From Plecoglossus altivelis (taxonomy: Eukaryota; Chordata; Actinopteri; Osmeriformes; Plecoglossidae): a stretch of DNA of 64,000 nt. Each line of letters opens with the position of its first letter. Within the stretch, counting starts at the first letter, position 1. Location: contig BROE01000012.1 in assembly GCA_036571765.1 (NCBI GenBank), positions 10,517,075 to 10,581,074 of the forward strand, read 5' to 3'. The notes below the pieces were generated by a model. The model searched no databases. It was given only the letters and a program-made list of their open reading frames with translations, and was not told where the DNA came from. Below are positions 1 through 12,850 of the stretch, in pieces. A program made the position numbers and the translations under genes.

Positions 1-619
1 ACAACGTTTTCGCACATCAACACCACACCACATCATCATCAACACAACTTCCATCACACACACGTCTAAACATCACAAACCCTTTTGAGGAATGAAACAG
101 TGCCCTGATCCTCTCTGTTCACTGATTACTACACTACATCGGCAAGGCACTTCCTCTTCTCTCTTCCTTTCACCCATACCTTGTTAAGTTTGATTGGAGC
201 ACCTAACAGTCATGCGCATCAAATGACACTCTGGGCGGCTCTTATTGTTTTTGGCGGCCTTGGCAGCGCTGTTGGCTTAGCACCTTTCGTGGAAGCGGTG
301 CTCAGTAGCCCAAATCTTGGTCCGTCGACCCACTGTCTCTTGCAGACAGGGTCGGACGGCTCGGCTTCGCCCGCCCCTGGCAGGTTGGGCTAATAGAGAT
401 TGGGTGCACAAGCATGCTTCCATGGGACAAAGCTCACACAAACATAATTAACGTAGCACTGGGCCCTGCAAACCGGTAATACGCTCGCCACGGAGTAAGC
501 ACTTGCGAGCAGTAAAACACACCACTCACACACACACTTAAAACAGGTATGGTTATGACGGAACTTCAAGGTTTAACACACACTCGGACGAGGCTGTGAG
601 GTTGTCAACTCGCAACACA
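1..619. other. Noisy, unassigned sequence at the window edge
   Basis: I see no exon, RNA gene or mobile element here. The stretch should be ctnnd1 intron or downstream exon, because the ctnnd1 exon at about 620-792 continues towards it. However, that exon loses its frame at about 681, so the whole edge may be low-quality assembly. The short open frames here have no recognisable domain. Confidence 0.5.
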
Positions 620-1820
620 CGACCGTAGGAGGTTTGTTCCTGGCATCGAGGCCACGCGTTCCTTGAGGGCGCGCACGATGTGAGGGCCCCAGACATGGCC
701 CGGACCACCCGGTCGTTCCCGTGGGCCAGCAGCTCCGTGATCATGGGCATCCCCTTCTCCTGGCGCACCAGCCCTCGGATGTATCGTCCATACTGGGGGA
801 CGGAGGGAGGGATAAATACATGACCGTACATCACTGTGAGCACATGGTACGCGCATCAGCATCAACGCTGGATCTACGTGCGGCTGACGTTTCGTGTCAT
901 GCAAGTTTTTCAAGTTCATGGTGTGGTCCTGGTGCTCAGTGCTGGGGTTCATAATGTGGTCATGGTGCTGGGGTTCATAATGTGGTCATGGTGCTGGGGT
1001 TCATAATGTGGTCATGGTGCTGGGGTTCATGATGCGGTCATGGTGCTCAGTGCTGGGGTTCATAATGTGGTCGTGGTGCTCTGTGACGGGGTTGAGGCTT
1101 GCGGTCAGGGGGAGGGACTTACGCTCCAGCGTCCAGCACACAGGTTCTGCATGGCACCGGCTGAGGCCTCCAGCACTGTGGGGTTCTTACTCTCCCTCAG
1201 GAGGGAGGTGTAGACACGCACCACCTCCGGCTGGAACAGAAGCTCGTAGCCTGGAGGAGGGGGAGGAGAGGTGGGGAAGAGGGGAGGTGGTGAGGAGGGG
1301 AGGAGGAGGAGAGGTAGGGAGGAGGAGGAGAGGTAGGGAGGATGAGGAGAGGTGGGGAGGAGGAAGAGGGAGGGGACGAGGGAGGGAAGGTGGGGAGGAG
1401 GAAGAGGGGAGTTGGGAGGTGGGATTGGAAGGATGGGTGGATCAGGAAAGAGAGAAACGAATTCAGGGTTAAAATTCCAGTGTGAGTTTTGGACCTCATT
1501 CATTGGCAAATCATTCAAGTCAGGTGAAGTACAGGAGATCGCTAAACCTGGCCTCCGAGTAACCTCAGTGGTTGGAAGTGTTTCGTTACCTTTGGCAGGT
1601 GTTGTCCTCTTTGGAATTTCAATCATGTCCGCAGCCACATCCTCTTCTTTCTTCCCTGTTGCCAAACAACAGAACACAGGCAACTTCAGGTAAACTCCAG
1701 GAATTTTCGGGAACCACATTGGTCTAAAACCCTTTGTTGTGTTCTGGAACCACCACTAGTGATACACTACAAGAGTCAAATTGGGTGATTGTGCCAATCA
1801 TTCAAAACACACAAACATGT

Positions 1821-1852
<32 letters not shown>

Positions 1853-4800
1853 TTGAGCATTGCAAGGCATTAGTTGAGTTGCACAGGACAGGAGTTAGCA
1901 TAGCTAGCGCTACTGCAAGCAGCCCAAAGAACGAGTGACGGAATACAGCTTACCTTTGGAAAACCACTCATCTGTCCCAAAGCCAAACAGGAGAAAGCAG
2001 CAAGGAGGAAGGGAAGGAGCAGACAGAAGAGGGGAATGATGAAAGGAAGAGGATAGAGAGAGAGAGATGTCAGTGAAAAGAGAAGCAGTTTCCCAGCCAC
2101 CCCAACGTTACAGTGTCTCCAGCCAAGGAGGCATTTCAGCAAACAGCACTTAAAGAGACTCTCCTTAAAAGAACCTTAGCAGCACTGTAGCAACTTCATT
2201 TATCATGTATAATAAACAAAATAAAGAATTGGGGATCCACATATTGAAACTCAACATCTACACACTTGTTCACTCTCTCTCCTTCACACACACAACAACA
2301 CAGGACACACAAGCACGTACAGTGCTTATGTGTACTGAACTTTAAGACATTCTTAGAGTTCAGTACTTATAGCTGAATAGTGAACATGAGGGTACAGTCT
2401 GCTTGGCCGTCTACCTGCTCTGTTACTTGGTTATTGTAACAGGCAGCAGTGGATACTAACATCAGGCAACAGTGTCAACAATGACATCACCACCTGCTCC
2501 TCCTGCCTCCCACTGAGCAAACACAGTTCATGTACATTAGGACGGACACACACACACACACACACACACACACCTTTGCCCTTGCGGGAGCTGAAACAGC
2601 CTCCCTTCTGCGTAGAGCTGGGGGCGGGGCCCTGGTTGAGGGGTTGGGCCTCCTGGTATCGCTCGCAGCCCGGCACCTCTCGATGCACCTGATAGGACAA
2701 GTTCCTCAGCAGACACACACTGTTCTCTATCAACTGGGGGGAGCCAGGCGTGGAGAGATGCGGAGATTGAAAGACGATAAAGGATTGAGGGGAGATGAGG
2801 ACAAGGGGGGAATGGAGAGAATCAAAGAAATAAAAGGAGAGGGACATAGAGATGGCATGAGGAATAACAGGATTAGGAAACAAAAGATCGAATCAACACT
2901 GCGGGTGTTTAAAATGCCCCATGTACCTTGTTGTCAACGTCTTTGAGGTCAATCTGTGATTGGACGATGTACATGAGCGAGTCGACCAATCCTGAGCACT
3001 CTCTAAGCTTCCTCCTGGCTTCACTGCGCTCAGAGCTCACGTTCCTAAGAGGTAGAGAGAGAAAGATTAAGAGTGAAAGAGAGAGAGAGGTGTACGAGTG
3101 GAGCGGGTATGGGGTGAGAAAGAGGGGCGGGGAAATATTAGGAGCCCAAAAAGAACGCTGAGACTACAAAAGGATTCCTGCACACAACCAAGACAATAAA
3201 CCTCAATACCACACTGCTAAAGTCTAGGTTAATCCTGTGGTGAGCAAGAGCAATGAGAAGGAGAGAGACAGAGAGAGGCTGAAAGGCTGGATCATGTTAC
3301 TGCCCCCGTCTTTGTGCTAGTCTTGGCGGCCGGCGGACACACCCAGCTCTACACCCAGCTCTCCGTCTCTAGCTCCACCCCCCCACCCCCTCTTCCCACC
3401 GACTAGTACAACAACAAAGCTTCACTTCCTTTCACGGTCACTCATTCAAAGAAGAACAGTTATATAAACAGCTGCCTAGCCACACACCGTTACTTTCTAC
3501 CCCCTCCCTCTCCTTCTCTCCTTCATCCATCCATCCATCCATCCCTCCTCTCCAGTCTTATTGGTTACCGAAGGCAGCCGGCTGTGTTGGTGAGCGCCGT
3601 CTCCCATTCCAAGTGGCGGGGCTTGCAGTTCTCCTCGCCGCCCCCTCCGCCGCCCCCGCCCCGCTCCCAGCCGGAGTGGGGCACCATCACCTCGTCGCAG
3701 AGCGCGTGCAGGGCGTGGTCCACAATCTCCATCTTCACCGAGTCGTGAGACGACAGGTTCCACAGGGTGCCTGGTATGGAAGGGGGAGCCGCCATCATAA
3801 TCATGCATCAGCAGCATCATGGTGTACACATGCTTGTCTACCATCACTACCATAGAAATCATCTTCAGCATTACATGTACATGGATTTGAAACCGCCTCC
3901 ACCATCACTGTCAACACCAACCAGCCCTCCTAATGGTCATTCTCCTGTCCCTCATCCTCACCTGTGATGGTGTCTGTGAGGTCCTGGTCTCTCGTCTTCC
4001 TCAGCAGGCGGACCAGAGCGGGGACGCCGTCGCAGTTCTTGATGGCGATCTTGTTGTCGTGGTCGCGTCCATACGAGATGTTCTTGAGCGCCCCGCAGGC
4101 GGCGTGGTGTACCTCCTTCTTGGGGATGTCCAGCATGGAGACCAAGGCAGGGATGCCTTTCAGACGCCGGACGTCTGACTTCACCTGGACGAGGAAAGAA
4201 ATAAAAGAGGAAGAGGAGGAGAAAGGGTGCGACAAAGGTTGATTACGAGAGCGTAAAAGTGAGAGAGTTAGTTAGCGAGTATGTCAGTCCATCCCAAATT
4301 GAGTTAAATCGTGTAGAGTTCACGTACGTCCGATGCTGGTGTGTATGTGTGTGTGCGTGTGAGAGAAAGAGAGACAGACTGAGAGATCGAGAGAGAGAGC
4401 CAGAGAAAGTAAGAGAGCGGGAGAGGGTGGGAGGGAGAGAGTGAGCGAGAATAAGAGAGAGAGAGAGTACCTTGTCGTTCTTGTAGGTGAGGTGCTGCAG
4501 GTATGCAGCGGCGTTGCTCCTCACGGGATCCAGCCTGTAGTTGAGCATGGCGATGACCTCAGGCAGCTCGGGCTGCCTCCAGGAAGGGGGCGGGCCCTTC
4601 CGCAGGGTGCTGTCTAATGAGGCCATGCTGCCCCTCTCGCCCTGCGCCAGCGGGGCTCCGCCCGCCCAGTAGTACATGTCTCCTGCACCGCTCATGTCCG
4701 CATCCAGGGTGCCCTCATAACTCCTAGAATGAGGAGGAAGGAGGGGGTCAAATGGTGCCCACACATACAGACACACTCTCAGTCTCTCTCAGTCTCTCAC

Positions 4801-5699
4801 CCTGTCCTGCGTGGTGGGCCGTGGGTGAAGTGAGCATTGCGAGGCACGGTCCCGTAGTGGATGGGTGGTCCCATGCCATAGTCGGGCTCGTCGTATCCCA
4901 TGCTCCTCTGGTCATCCTCCAGGCCGTAGGGCTCTGGGATGAAGCGCTGCAGACCAGACAGCTCTAGAGCACTGCCCATACGCACCTGGGAGGGATAGGT
5001 TCACGTTCACACACACACATAAACCTCCAATGCATGATCCTACTCACCTAGAGTGAGACAATAGTAGGTGCACACACTCCAATTCATGGTATCTACAGAA
5101 AGAGCATTCCCACACCCACCTGTGGCTGAGCAGCATAGTGGTCCAGGTGGTTCCTGCTGTGGGAGCGGTAGCCTGGGTCCAGGGTGTGGTAGGTATCGAC
5201 TGGCCTGGACACACATACACACGCATTCTCTTCATTAACACCCCACCCACTCACAGCTCCAGTGTCCAGTCATGACGCATCAAGAGGCTTCCCAACAGCC
5301 ACCCCTCAGCCCTGCCCGTACCTGTATCTATCGTCCATGCGCCCGGCTCGGTTCAGGCTAGCGTAGGTCTCCGAGGGGGGGCCTGCCCGGTAGTCCTCAT
5401 ACCCAGCGGGGGGGCCGTAGTGGTAGTTGCGGGGCACTGTGGAGGTGGGGTAGTCCATGGGCACCGCCTGGCGATAGACGCGCTCCATGGGGGTAGTGTA
5501 GCCCCCCATGCCTGTGACCGACCCCCCGCCACCCCCCATGCCGTCCAGGGAGAGCGTGTCAGACACGGAGGGGATGACATGCCTGGTGGTGGTGGTCTTC
5601 ACTGTCTTCTTCACCTGGGATGAAGGGATGGAGGAAGAAGGGATGAGGTGGCGTAGACATTTGTTTGGTTGTGCGTCCTGTTGCAGTGTGCGTGCTTGG

Positions 5700-5736
<37 letters not shown>

Positions 5737-6263
5737 CGTCGTCTCTGTACGTCGTGTGGTTCCATCCTCGCCGGTTTCCACTGAGACAATGGGTGGAGCC
5801 TCTTGAGGTTCTTCCTGTACGGTGAATGTCTCCTCGACGACGTGACCCGGCTCCATCATGTACTGCACACACACACATACAGTCAAAAAATATACTAGGC
5901 GTACGAGCGCATACACACACACAGGGGGGGAAAAACATCACATGCACTCTCCCACTCATAAAGACCAATAATACTCACATGTGACCCGTTGATGTATGCC
6001 TCGCTCAGAGTGAGCCTCTCTATGTCCGCATCACAAGACACACGCCCGTTCTGGAAGGAGGAACAGAGGACACGTTAACGACCCTTAAACACCCCACGCA
6101 CACGGCATCGTGGGCGTGTCTGCGTGAGCGTTCAGCCGTGTGTACTGGCCCAGTGGCCAGTGACCAAGTATTTCAGGTATTGCAAACATGTGAAAGCACA
6201 GGATTCCAATGGCGTTGCATCTGATCCTGAGACACAAACACAGACAGACAGACACACACAAAC

Positions 6264-6308
<45 letters not shown>

Positions 6309-6913
6309 GACAGACACACACAGAAGTCTCGTGAAGCACTCTAAGCACTCTAACATTCACCCCCCCCCAGGTTCTCTTGCCACAAAACCTAACCCTGCCA
6401 GAGCACAGTGGCATGCAAACCACCCAAGCAAAGGGTGAACAGATAACAGGATGCACAGAAAGTGGGCTATGACATCATGTGAGAGAAAGAGAGAGAGGGA
6501 GTTTCATGACACCTCTTCCAGTTTGTGTGAGAAGGGATGGGAGGAGTATGGAGGAGAACAGAGAGCTGATACCCAGTACATGCAGAAATATGAGTGTTTC
6601 TTCCAAGAGAAAGAGCTAGGCAGAGCCAAGGACAGGTCTTAGAACGGGCATGTGAGAACCCGTCAGCCAAAGCCTTTCTCTGCTCAGCTCTGGGAGAGTT
6701 TGGCATGTAGAACCCTAACCCTGAGGGCTGCGTAAACAACGTGGAGATAACCGCACATTCCAAACCTGCCTGCTCGACCACACGGCCCACAACTGACAGG
6801 TACTGACCTCAGCCCTGGATGCTTATCAGAGCTAGGGATTACCTGGAAGAGACTGTATCGCGTGTCTGAGTGTCCTTCCCAGAAAGACACAGAGAGTAGG
6901 ATATGGAGGGAGG

Positions 6914-6946
<33 letters not shown>

Positions 6947-6951
6947 TGAGC

Positions 6952-6995
<44 letters not shown>

Positions 6996-7009
6996 GATAG
7001 AGAGTGAGC

Positions 7010-7051
<42 letters not shown>

Positions 7052-7845
7052 ATGTATAAGAGGAAAGTACATTCAAAAGGCCTGTGTTTATGGAGAGGAT
7101 TTGGGAGGAGGGTTGAAGCAAGGTCTACCTCATGCATGCTTTATGTCAAGAGCCATACATGCTTGAGTGGACATGAGAGAGTGTGTGTGTCTGGCTTTGA
7201 ATGTCCTTTCAGGATGAACTGCATGTATGTGTGTGCGTATGACTCCATGCATTTGGTATACTTTCAGATTGAGTCAGGTAGCCTAGCCTTCAACAACCTA
7301 CACTGGCTGGTTATCATTAACATGGTTATAGAGTCTTTGTATAATCAGGAGTCAATAAAATGAAATGACCAAACATTAGAAAAAGGCATACTTGTGCGTA
7401 CTGCTGCCACAGGACTGGTGGTGGCAGACTAAGACAGCTTTCCATGCAGGACGTCAACAAACAAGAATGACCGACAGAAAGCCACACCGGCGTCACAACG
7501 GGACGTCTGTGCTCACAGAGACAAGATGGCGGGTTAGGGAGGAGCTGCTGCTGGAGACACTGAGCGGAGCGACTGATAGCAGAACTTGAGGATGGAGCAT
7601 GGAGGGCGGTTATTCACAACGGGCTGGATGGATGGATGGATGGTTGGATGGATGGATGGTTGCCAGCACCCATGAGTAAGGGGGGGGGGCGTTACCTGTA
7701 GGGTGGGGAGGGGGCGGGGCAGGGTACCGGAGGCGGTCCCGCTGCACCGTCGCTCCTCCTCCAGGGCTCGACTCAGCATCTCAAACTGCCTCTCCTGCTC
7801 CCGCACCGAAGCCAGCAGGGAGGCTGCGCTCGCACACTGCTCCAT
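620..7845 (-). CDS. ctnnd1: Catenin delta-1 (p120-catenin), 3' end missing
   Basis: Armadillo-repeat protein that binds the juxtamembrane region of classical cadherins and stabilises adherens junctions. Coding exons read on the minus strand: 7845-7696, 6050-5979, 5862-5737, 5614-5322, 5204-5120, 4985-4801, 4723-4471, 4184-3962, 3770-3569, 3044-2927, 2733-2574, 1971-1954 (microexon), 1655-1590, 1250-1123, and 792 to about 620. All have AG/GT borders and compatible phases, giving about 693 residues before the last exon. The ATG at 7845 opens an N-terminal coiled coil (LLASVREQERQFEML). A second in-frame ATG pair at the 5862 exon matches the mammalian isoform 3 start. Family hallmarks are EPYGLEDDQRSMGY, LPEVIAMLNYRLD, GTLWNLSSHDSVKMEIVDHA and VPHSGWER, so p120 fits better than ARVCF or delta-catenin. 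The Arm domain begins at about residue 325. A glycine run follows VPHSGWER. The C-terminal repeats lie outside the window or are damaged (frame lost after about 682). Confidence 0.93.
930..1084. repeat. 26-bp minisatellite in a ctnnd1 intron
   Basis: About five copies of a 26-bp unit around GGGGTTCATAATGTGGTCAT, some carrying single-base changes or a short CAGT insertion. It lies between the exons at 792 and 1123. Confidence 0.9.
1256..1400. repeat. Purine-rich GGA/GAG low-complexity tract
   Basis: Imperfect repeats of GAGGAGGAGAGGTAGGGAG type. On the minus strand this is the pyrimidine tract leading to the acceptor of exon 1250-1123. Confidence 0.8.
1954..1971 (-). other. ctnnd1: 18-nt microexon (p120 'exon C') of ctnnd1
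   Basis: A perfect AG/GT-bounded 18-nt exon encoding DEWFSK. Skipping joins AAA G to GG AAG and leaves the basic run RKGKGKKEED. Inclusion splits that run. Both routes keep frame, because exon 2733-2574 ends in phase 1 and exon 1655-1590 resumes there. Mammalian p120 has the equivalent six-residue alternative exon (exon C), which interrupts a nuclear localisation signal in the insert between Arm repeats. Confidence 0.88.
5701..5732. repeat. (TG)16 microsatellite
   Basis: Uninterrupted TG dinucleotides immediately beside the splice donor of ctnnd1 exon 5862-5737 on the minus strand. Confidence 0.98.
6231..6323. repeat. (CAGA)n / CA compound microsatellite
   Basis: CAGA tetranucleotide repeats flanked by CA dinucleotides, in the intron between ctnnd1 exons 7696 and 6050. 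Confidence 0.97.
6910..7050. repeat. (GA)n array with repeated GTGAGCGAGACA interruptions
   Basis: Long GA tract broken twice by the same GTGAGCGAGACAGAG motif. The array therefore has a higher-order unit of about 60 bp. Intronic in ctnnd1. Confidence 0.95.
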
Positions 7846-8618
7846 ACACACTGACAGAGAGAGAGGACGAGGTTAACCCAGCACCAGAGACAGAGAGAGA
7901 GAAATAAGGAGAGAGAGAACAGGGTCACACGGTCATCCATTTCAGCTCAGCTAGAGAGAAGCGAGGGCAAAATGAGAGAACAGGGTTGAGGAACCTGGGA
8001 CGATGAGGAAGGCAAGAAGAAAGATGAGAGAGAGAGAGGCCAAGAGCAGAAGACATTGAGGAGGACCAGTGGGAAGGAGGAAGAGAGCCATAAGAGAGGG
8101 CAAGAGTGGGCGATCCGGGAGGAGCAGAACAAGAGAGAGAGAGCCTCGTCCACAGCTTGAAATCAAGGCAAGTAAGAGTGAAAGAATATAAATAGAGTGT
8201 GAGGAGGAGAGGATAACACCTTCACAGACACTGGTATCACTTGTTAGCGATGTGAGGCTTGTTAGCACCTCTCAGCTCTGAAGTGCAAGAAGAATAAGTG
8301 GGGGGAAAAAACTGAACGTGTGACAGCGCACAAAAGAGTGTGTAAGCGTGCAGTATGCAGGGAGTAAACACAGGTAAGAGAGCACCAGCCTTCTGGAATA
8401 AAGTGTGAGGGCCACAGTGTTCCTACATACAAGGAGCTCATGACACAAAGCTCCTGCCACCCCAAAAAACACATCCGGAATCGAAACATGCAAAATCAGA
8501 TTCAGACAGAGCCAGGCACCACGACACATCCAAAATCATTTACGGTTGTCGTCCACCCCCCCCTCCCCATCCACACACACACACACAGGCACGCACGCAC
8601 ACACGCACACGCACACGC

Positions 8619-8660
<42 letters not shown>

Positions 8661-8662
<2 letters not shown>

Positions 8663-8965
8663 CTGGCTGGAAGTGAAAACCTCTCAGGCACTACTGTACA
8701 CACAGGAGCAGACCTCTCCTGCAGCTGTCTGCTGTGATATGCAGGAACAATGAGACATGTGTACAAGGTCTGCGTGCGCGTGTGTGTGTGTGTGCGTGCG
8801 TGCAGAGGAGAGAGAGAGATTGAGAGAGAGAGTCTCTGGGGAAAACATAGGGCTAACTACAAGGTGTAGAGAGAGTGGGTGACGTGGATTTTATCCTTGA
8901 GAACTCAAACAGGGCAGCAAGTTTCGGTGAACTGACCCGCCCTCCCACCTTTCTGCTTCCCCGAC

Positions 8966-9002
<37 letters not shown>

Positions 9003-9514
9003 NNNNNNNNNNNNNNNNNNNNNNNNNNNNNNNNNNNNNNNNNNNNNNNNNNNNNNNNNNNNNNNNNNNNNNNNNNNNNNNNNNNNCACAGCACACACAT
9101 CCCACCACACACAACACCAACACCACACACACACACCACCACAACTTACTCACACACCCCACAGACACACACCACAACACACACACATCACACCTCCTGT
9201 CTGGGAAGTGCATCTCAGTGCACTACTGTACCACAGAGCGACGATACTCTGCAGCTGTCTTGCTGTGCTTATGCAGGAACATGAGACATGGTGGTAACAG
9301 GTCTGCGGTGTGCGTGTGTGTGGTGTTGTGTGTGCGTGCACGAGGAGAGGAGAGAGATTGAGAGAGAGTCTCTGGGGAGACATAGGGCTAACTACAAGGT
9401 GTAGAGAGAGTGGGTGACGTGGATTTTATCCTTGAGAACTCAAACAGGGCAGCAAGTTTCGGTGAACTGACCCGCCCTCCCACCTTTCTGCTTCCCCGAC
9501 ACACGCACACACAC
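8661..9514. repeat. Duplicate pair flanking the gap (8661-8985 and 9193-9514)
   Basis: The two segments match along their length. The last about 100 bases of each (8879-8978 and 9413-9512) are essentially identical. The part of the second copy nearer the gap differs from the first mainly by single-base insertions and deletions. This is the pattern of uncorrected long-read sequence left at a misjoined gap rather than of an old genomic duplication. Confidence 0.85.
9003..9086. other. Assembly gap (84 N)
   Basis: Run of N. The left edge ends in a CA tract and the right edge starts in a degenerate CA-rich tract. It is flanked by two versions of one sequence. Confidence 0.99.
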
Positions 9515-12500
9515 AAAAACGCAAGAACCTCTGCCCACATTAAATTGGGAGCTCTGGTGTCCATCCTGTCTCAGGCTGTTAGAGACTCTCGTGTAGTGAG
9601 GGAATCCTTCATTCTTCAAATCCTCAGCTCCTCCTTCACTCCCTTCTTTTCCAGCTTTGCCCAATTTAGGGAGTGACGGGTAGGAATCCATCTTAACTGT
9701 ATTAGGATGGGAATAGGTTGGGTTCAAGTGTGAACAGCATTATGCTGCTGCATTCCTGATAGAGCCACATTGGTTTATTCCTCTCTCCAAAAACTGTAAT
9801 AGCACACCACAAGCCAGCTTTACTAGTATAGCTCTGCTGTGGTGTGTCCTGTAACTAGACCGAACAGTGAAACCTGTCCCTATGCCAGTGTCATCCTGTG
9901 TGGTTGACTTGCTGGTCAGTGTTGCTTCCTCCACCTCAGTTCCACCAACAAGCAGACGACAAACACTGACAGGAAGTAAACATGGTACTTCCACATGGTA
10001 AAACATGACGGAGAAGTTTAACAACACGTATATCTTTATCGTAAATAAACTGGAGAAAAAAATCTAATCCAGTTATCGAGTTAAATTGACTTTGGGAACT
10101 TAATTTGCCTGAATTCATCCATGAGAACGATAGCAGTCTTACACAGTAACCACATAAGGGGAAAAGAAATCCTTTCATTCAAATTCATGAACGCATACAA
10201 CTAAAGGCCACAGAGCTAGGAGCTGCGTTGCAACCTGGACACGGCTCTGCTGACTCAGCCATATTTGAATGGCAACAGAAAAACGTGTGAGTGTGCACAT
10301 ACGCAGGTGCGCGTTACACAGGGCTCGGTTCAACCCCTTCCGTCAGTGTCACCTGCAGACTTTGGACTGTGGAAACACTCCCTTAGCGTAATGCACCTAC
10401 GAGGCAGAGACCTGCTGACCACTGGCATGTCACAGTGGGAGCCCAGGTAGGGAGCCATGCGACCCGTAACCCAGCCAAGCTTCAGCAGGAAGACACAGAA
10501 CCCTCCTCTAATCCCTCGGTACAGACAGGAGGAAACATGCTCCGACAGCAGCAAAAAACAACAACAAAACTCAACTAAAATCTCCACCATGTTTTACAGA
10601 AGTCAATTCTCCACTCTGTTCACATACAAAGAATAAATGTCGTCATTCATCTTTGAGAAGTCAAAGGATATGGGATGAGAGCACAAAAAACAGGGGGGAA
10701 AAAAACACAGGACACAATTAGTCCACTCTTGGTCAGATAATTGTCCAGGAAGTGAGTGGAACTTAAAAACAGTCAGTTCAAATATAAACACACAGACCGC
10801 AGGTGTCGTAGTAGTTAGGGAGAAGGGGAGGGGCAGATACGACACCCGACTTCCGTGTAGGCCTATGTCTGGGACTGGGACACACCCTGGAGTTTGGAAA
10901 GGCCGTCATTACCAGGCTTCAAAAATGATACCCCTGGCAAAAGAAATGAGGAAAAAGGGCTGTGTTGCACAACTATCCCGGCCACTGTGACAGAAAACAG
11001 AGCTAAGGCCTGGACATCATTTTACTAATTTGATATCGCATTTTCTGGACAAATACAAACAGTTTGCAAGGTCTGGAGATAAGGGGAACTTTCTTGAAGG
11101 AAAATATGTACAAACTGTCCCCCCCCCCCTATTTCCTGATTTCAGTAGCTTAATGCCACTCCAAGAGTTTGGAAATGCAAAAATCAAGGTTGAAACCTCA
11201 GTTAACCTTCATTCGTCGAAAGATGATCAAGGTCGCAATAACATGGCTTCTGTCAGTGACTGAAGAAATCAGTGCTGCGGTACATGGTGAAATAGGAATC
11301 AACGTGTAGGAGACAGAATGCTGTAGCTTATCTGAACCGACAGCGTGAATAATGAACCACGCCTGTTATCCTACCCCGTGGAGTCAGAGGAGACCTACGG
11401 AACAGGTTTCTAGCTTCATCTCAACACCTTCTATGGATAGGAAGCCAATGACAGCCAAGACATCAGTGTGTAATGACAAAAACTAAAACACGAGATTGTT
11501 TTGGATAGCACAAAACAAAACAGCAGGGTATTTAATAGCCAACAACTACTTTAATTATCACAATTTAAACGGGCATAGTCTTGCGTATAATCCAACACTG
11601 TAAAAGGCGCGGAAAGGCATTGACCAGACAGCAACTAGGTTGAAACATACAACTCGATAGCCTACAGATAAGAAACGAACTTCATAAAAGACGATCAAAT
11701 GCATCAAATAGGCTACAGGCCATTGTTGGCTAGATATATTTCGTTGCTTCCGCATCGAAGAACCAGTTAAATATGACTTATGTAGGCTCATAAAGAAATT
11801 CATGTTTTTTAAGACTGGACCTTGGACTCAAAACTAGCAGACCAAAGCGTACTGCCATTCAAGGAGGGTTACTATTATGACTACCGGCCGAATGGCAAAC
11901 CTCTGTGAACTGCAAAACTTTTCCTGTCCATTTCACGTTAGCCAAAATAGCTACTAGTCTGTACTTATCAAACCAGACAGCACATTCCAGGCTATTTTAT
12001 ATACACGATATATCTAGAAGCCTGCTGCGGACAACTCTATGTGGTTCTCAAACATTATGGAACGTCACATGTATCCTCAAAATTCCAAATATGTCCACAA
12101 AGTAGCTAGCTCGCTAACTTTAGGAAATATTACTAGCACAAAGCCACATTTAATGCAACAAACAACAAACCGAAATGAAATTACAGATGTTGGTCCCTCA
12201 GCATTATGATGTTATAAAAAACGACTTAGATAGGTACTAACATATTAGCTAGCTAGCTACTAGCTAACATAGCTGGGCTATATTCATTCCAGCAAATAAA
12301 CTCAGCCTCCATTTGGTTGGGATAGCTTGGTGGCAAGCAAACTACACCTGTCAAGCAAAGTTGTTTCGTTTTACACATATCATAGTTCATCCTCAAAATG
12401 CGTCTCTAAAATTACCGATTCTGGAATCCAGATACTGTATTTTCAAGAAGGTCCACACACAGCCAGACGAGAACGGACTGAGCTCCTCTGTATGGCCTAA

Positions 12501-12724
12501 CGATAGCGGTTCAAACTACTGCGGTCGCGTTAGCAAGTAGCACAAGTGTTCATACAATTCCAATCCTGGGCGTCTATGAATGCCCGACTCCGATTTGTAG
12601 TTTGTGAACTGATCAACGAAATCGCATAACATATAGTCTGCATTTGCTCAAATCAAATTAACTCGCGTAATCCAAAGTTTGCTGCGAAAACCAAACTACA
12701 CATTTTGAACTATTGGAAACCTAC

Positions 12725-12850
12725 CTATGATAGTAATCTCACTCCCCTGGTTAACTCCTCTTTCCTCTTGTTTCCTTCCTTCTCTGCTTCCTTGCCTTTC
12801 CAAGCTTTCAGTTGGAGAAAGGATAGTTCATTACCGTAAGTATGTTACGT
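12725..12850 (-). promoter_or_regulatory. ctnnd1: Probable ctnnd1 5' UTR exon and promoter
   Basis: A donor-like CATAG|GTAGGT at 12725 on the minus strand follows a purine-rich leader with no long open frame. It lies upstream of the first coding exon, whose own acceptor is at 7850. The transcription start would lie near 12850. This is inferred only from the splice site and gene order. Confidence 0.45.

Larger units (their letters stand above)
7851..12724 (-). other. ctnnd1: First intron of ctnnd1
   Basis: About 4.9 kb between the 5' UTR exon and the first coding exon. It holds microsatellites (CA at 8574-8661 and 8966-9001), the assembly gap with its flanking duplicate, and otherwise unassigned sequence. 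I see no coding exon or transposon in 9700-12700. Alternative ctnnd1 first exons are possible but cannot be recognised by eye. Confidence 0.7.

Noticed and set aside
930..1084. CRISPR-like repeat array
   Set aside because: The 26-bp units are head-to-tail without unique spacers, in an intron of a vertebrate gene.
1105..1719. 204-codon minus-strand frame with proline/serine-rich run
   Set aside because: It is a read-through of two genuine ctnnd1 exons and the pyrimidine-rich intron between them.
6684..7137. Ser-Leu repeat frames (SLSLSL)
   Set aside because: Translations of the GA/TC array.
620..7845. Assignment as ARVCF or delta-catenin (CTNND2)
   Set aside because: The isoform-3-like internal start, EPYGLEDDQRSMGY, VDHALHAL and the exon C microexon fit CTNND1 better.
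8536..9213. Cys-Val and Thr-His repeat proteins (VCVCVC, THTHTH)
   Set aside because: Translations of CA/GT microsatellites, one of them running through the N gap.
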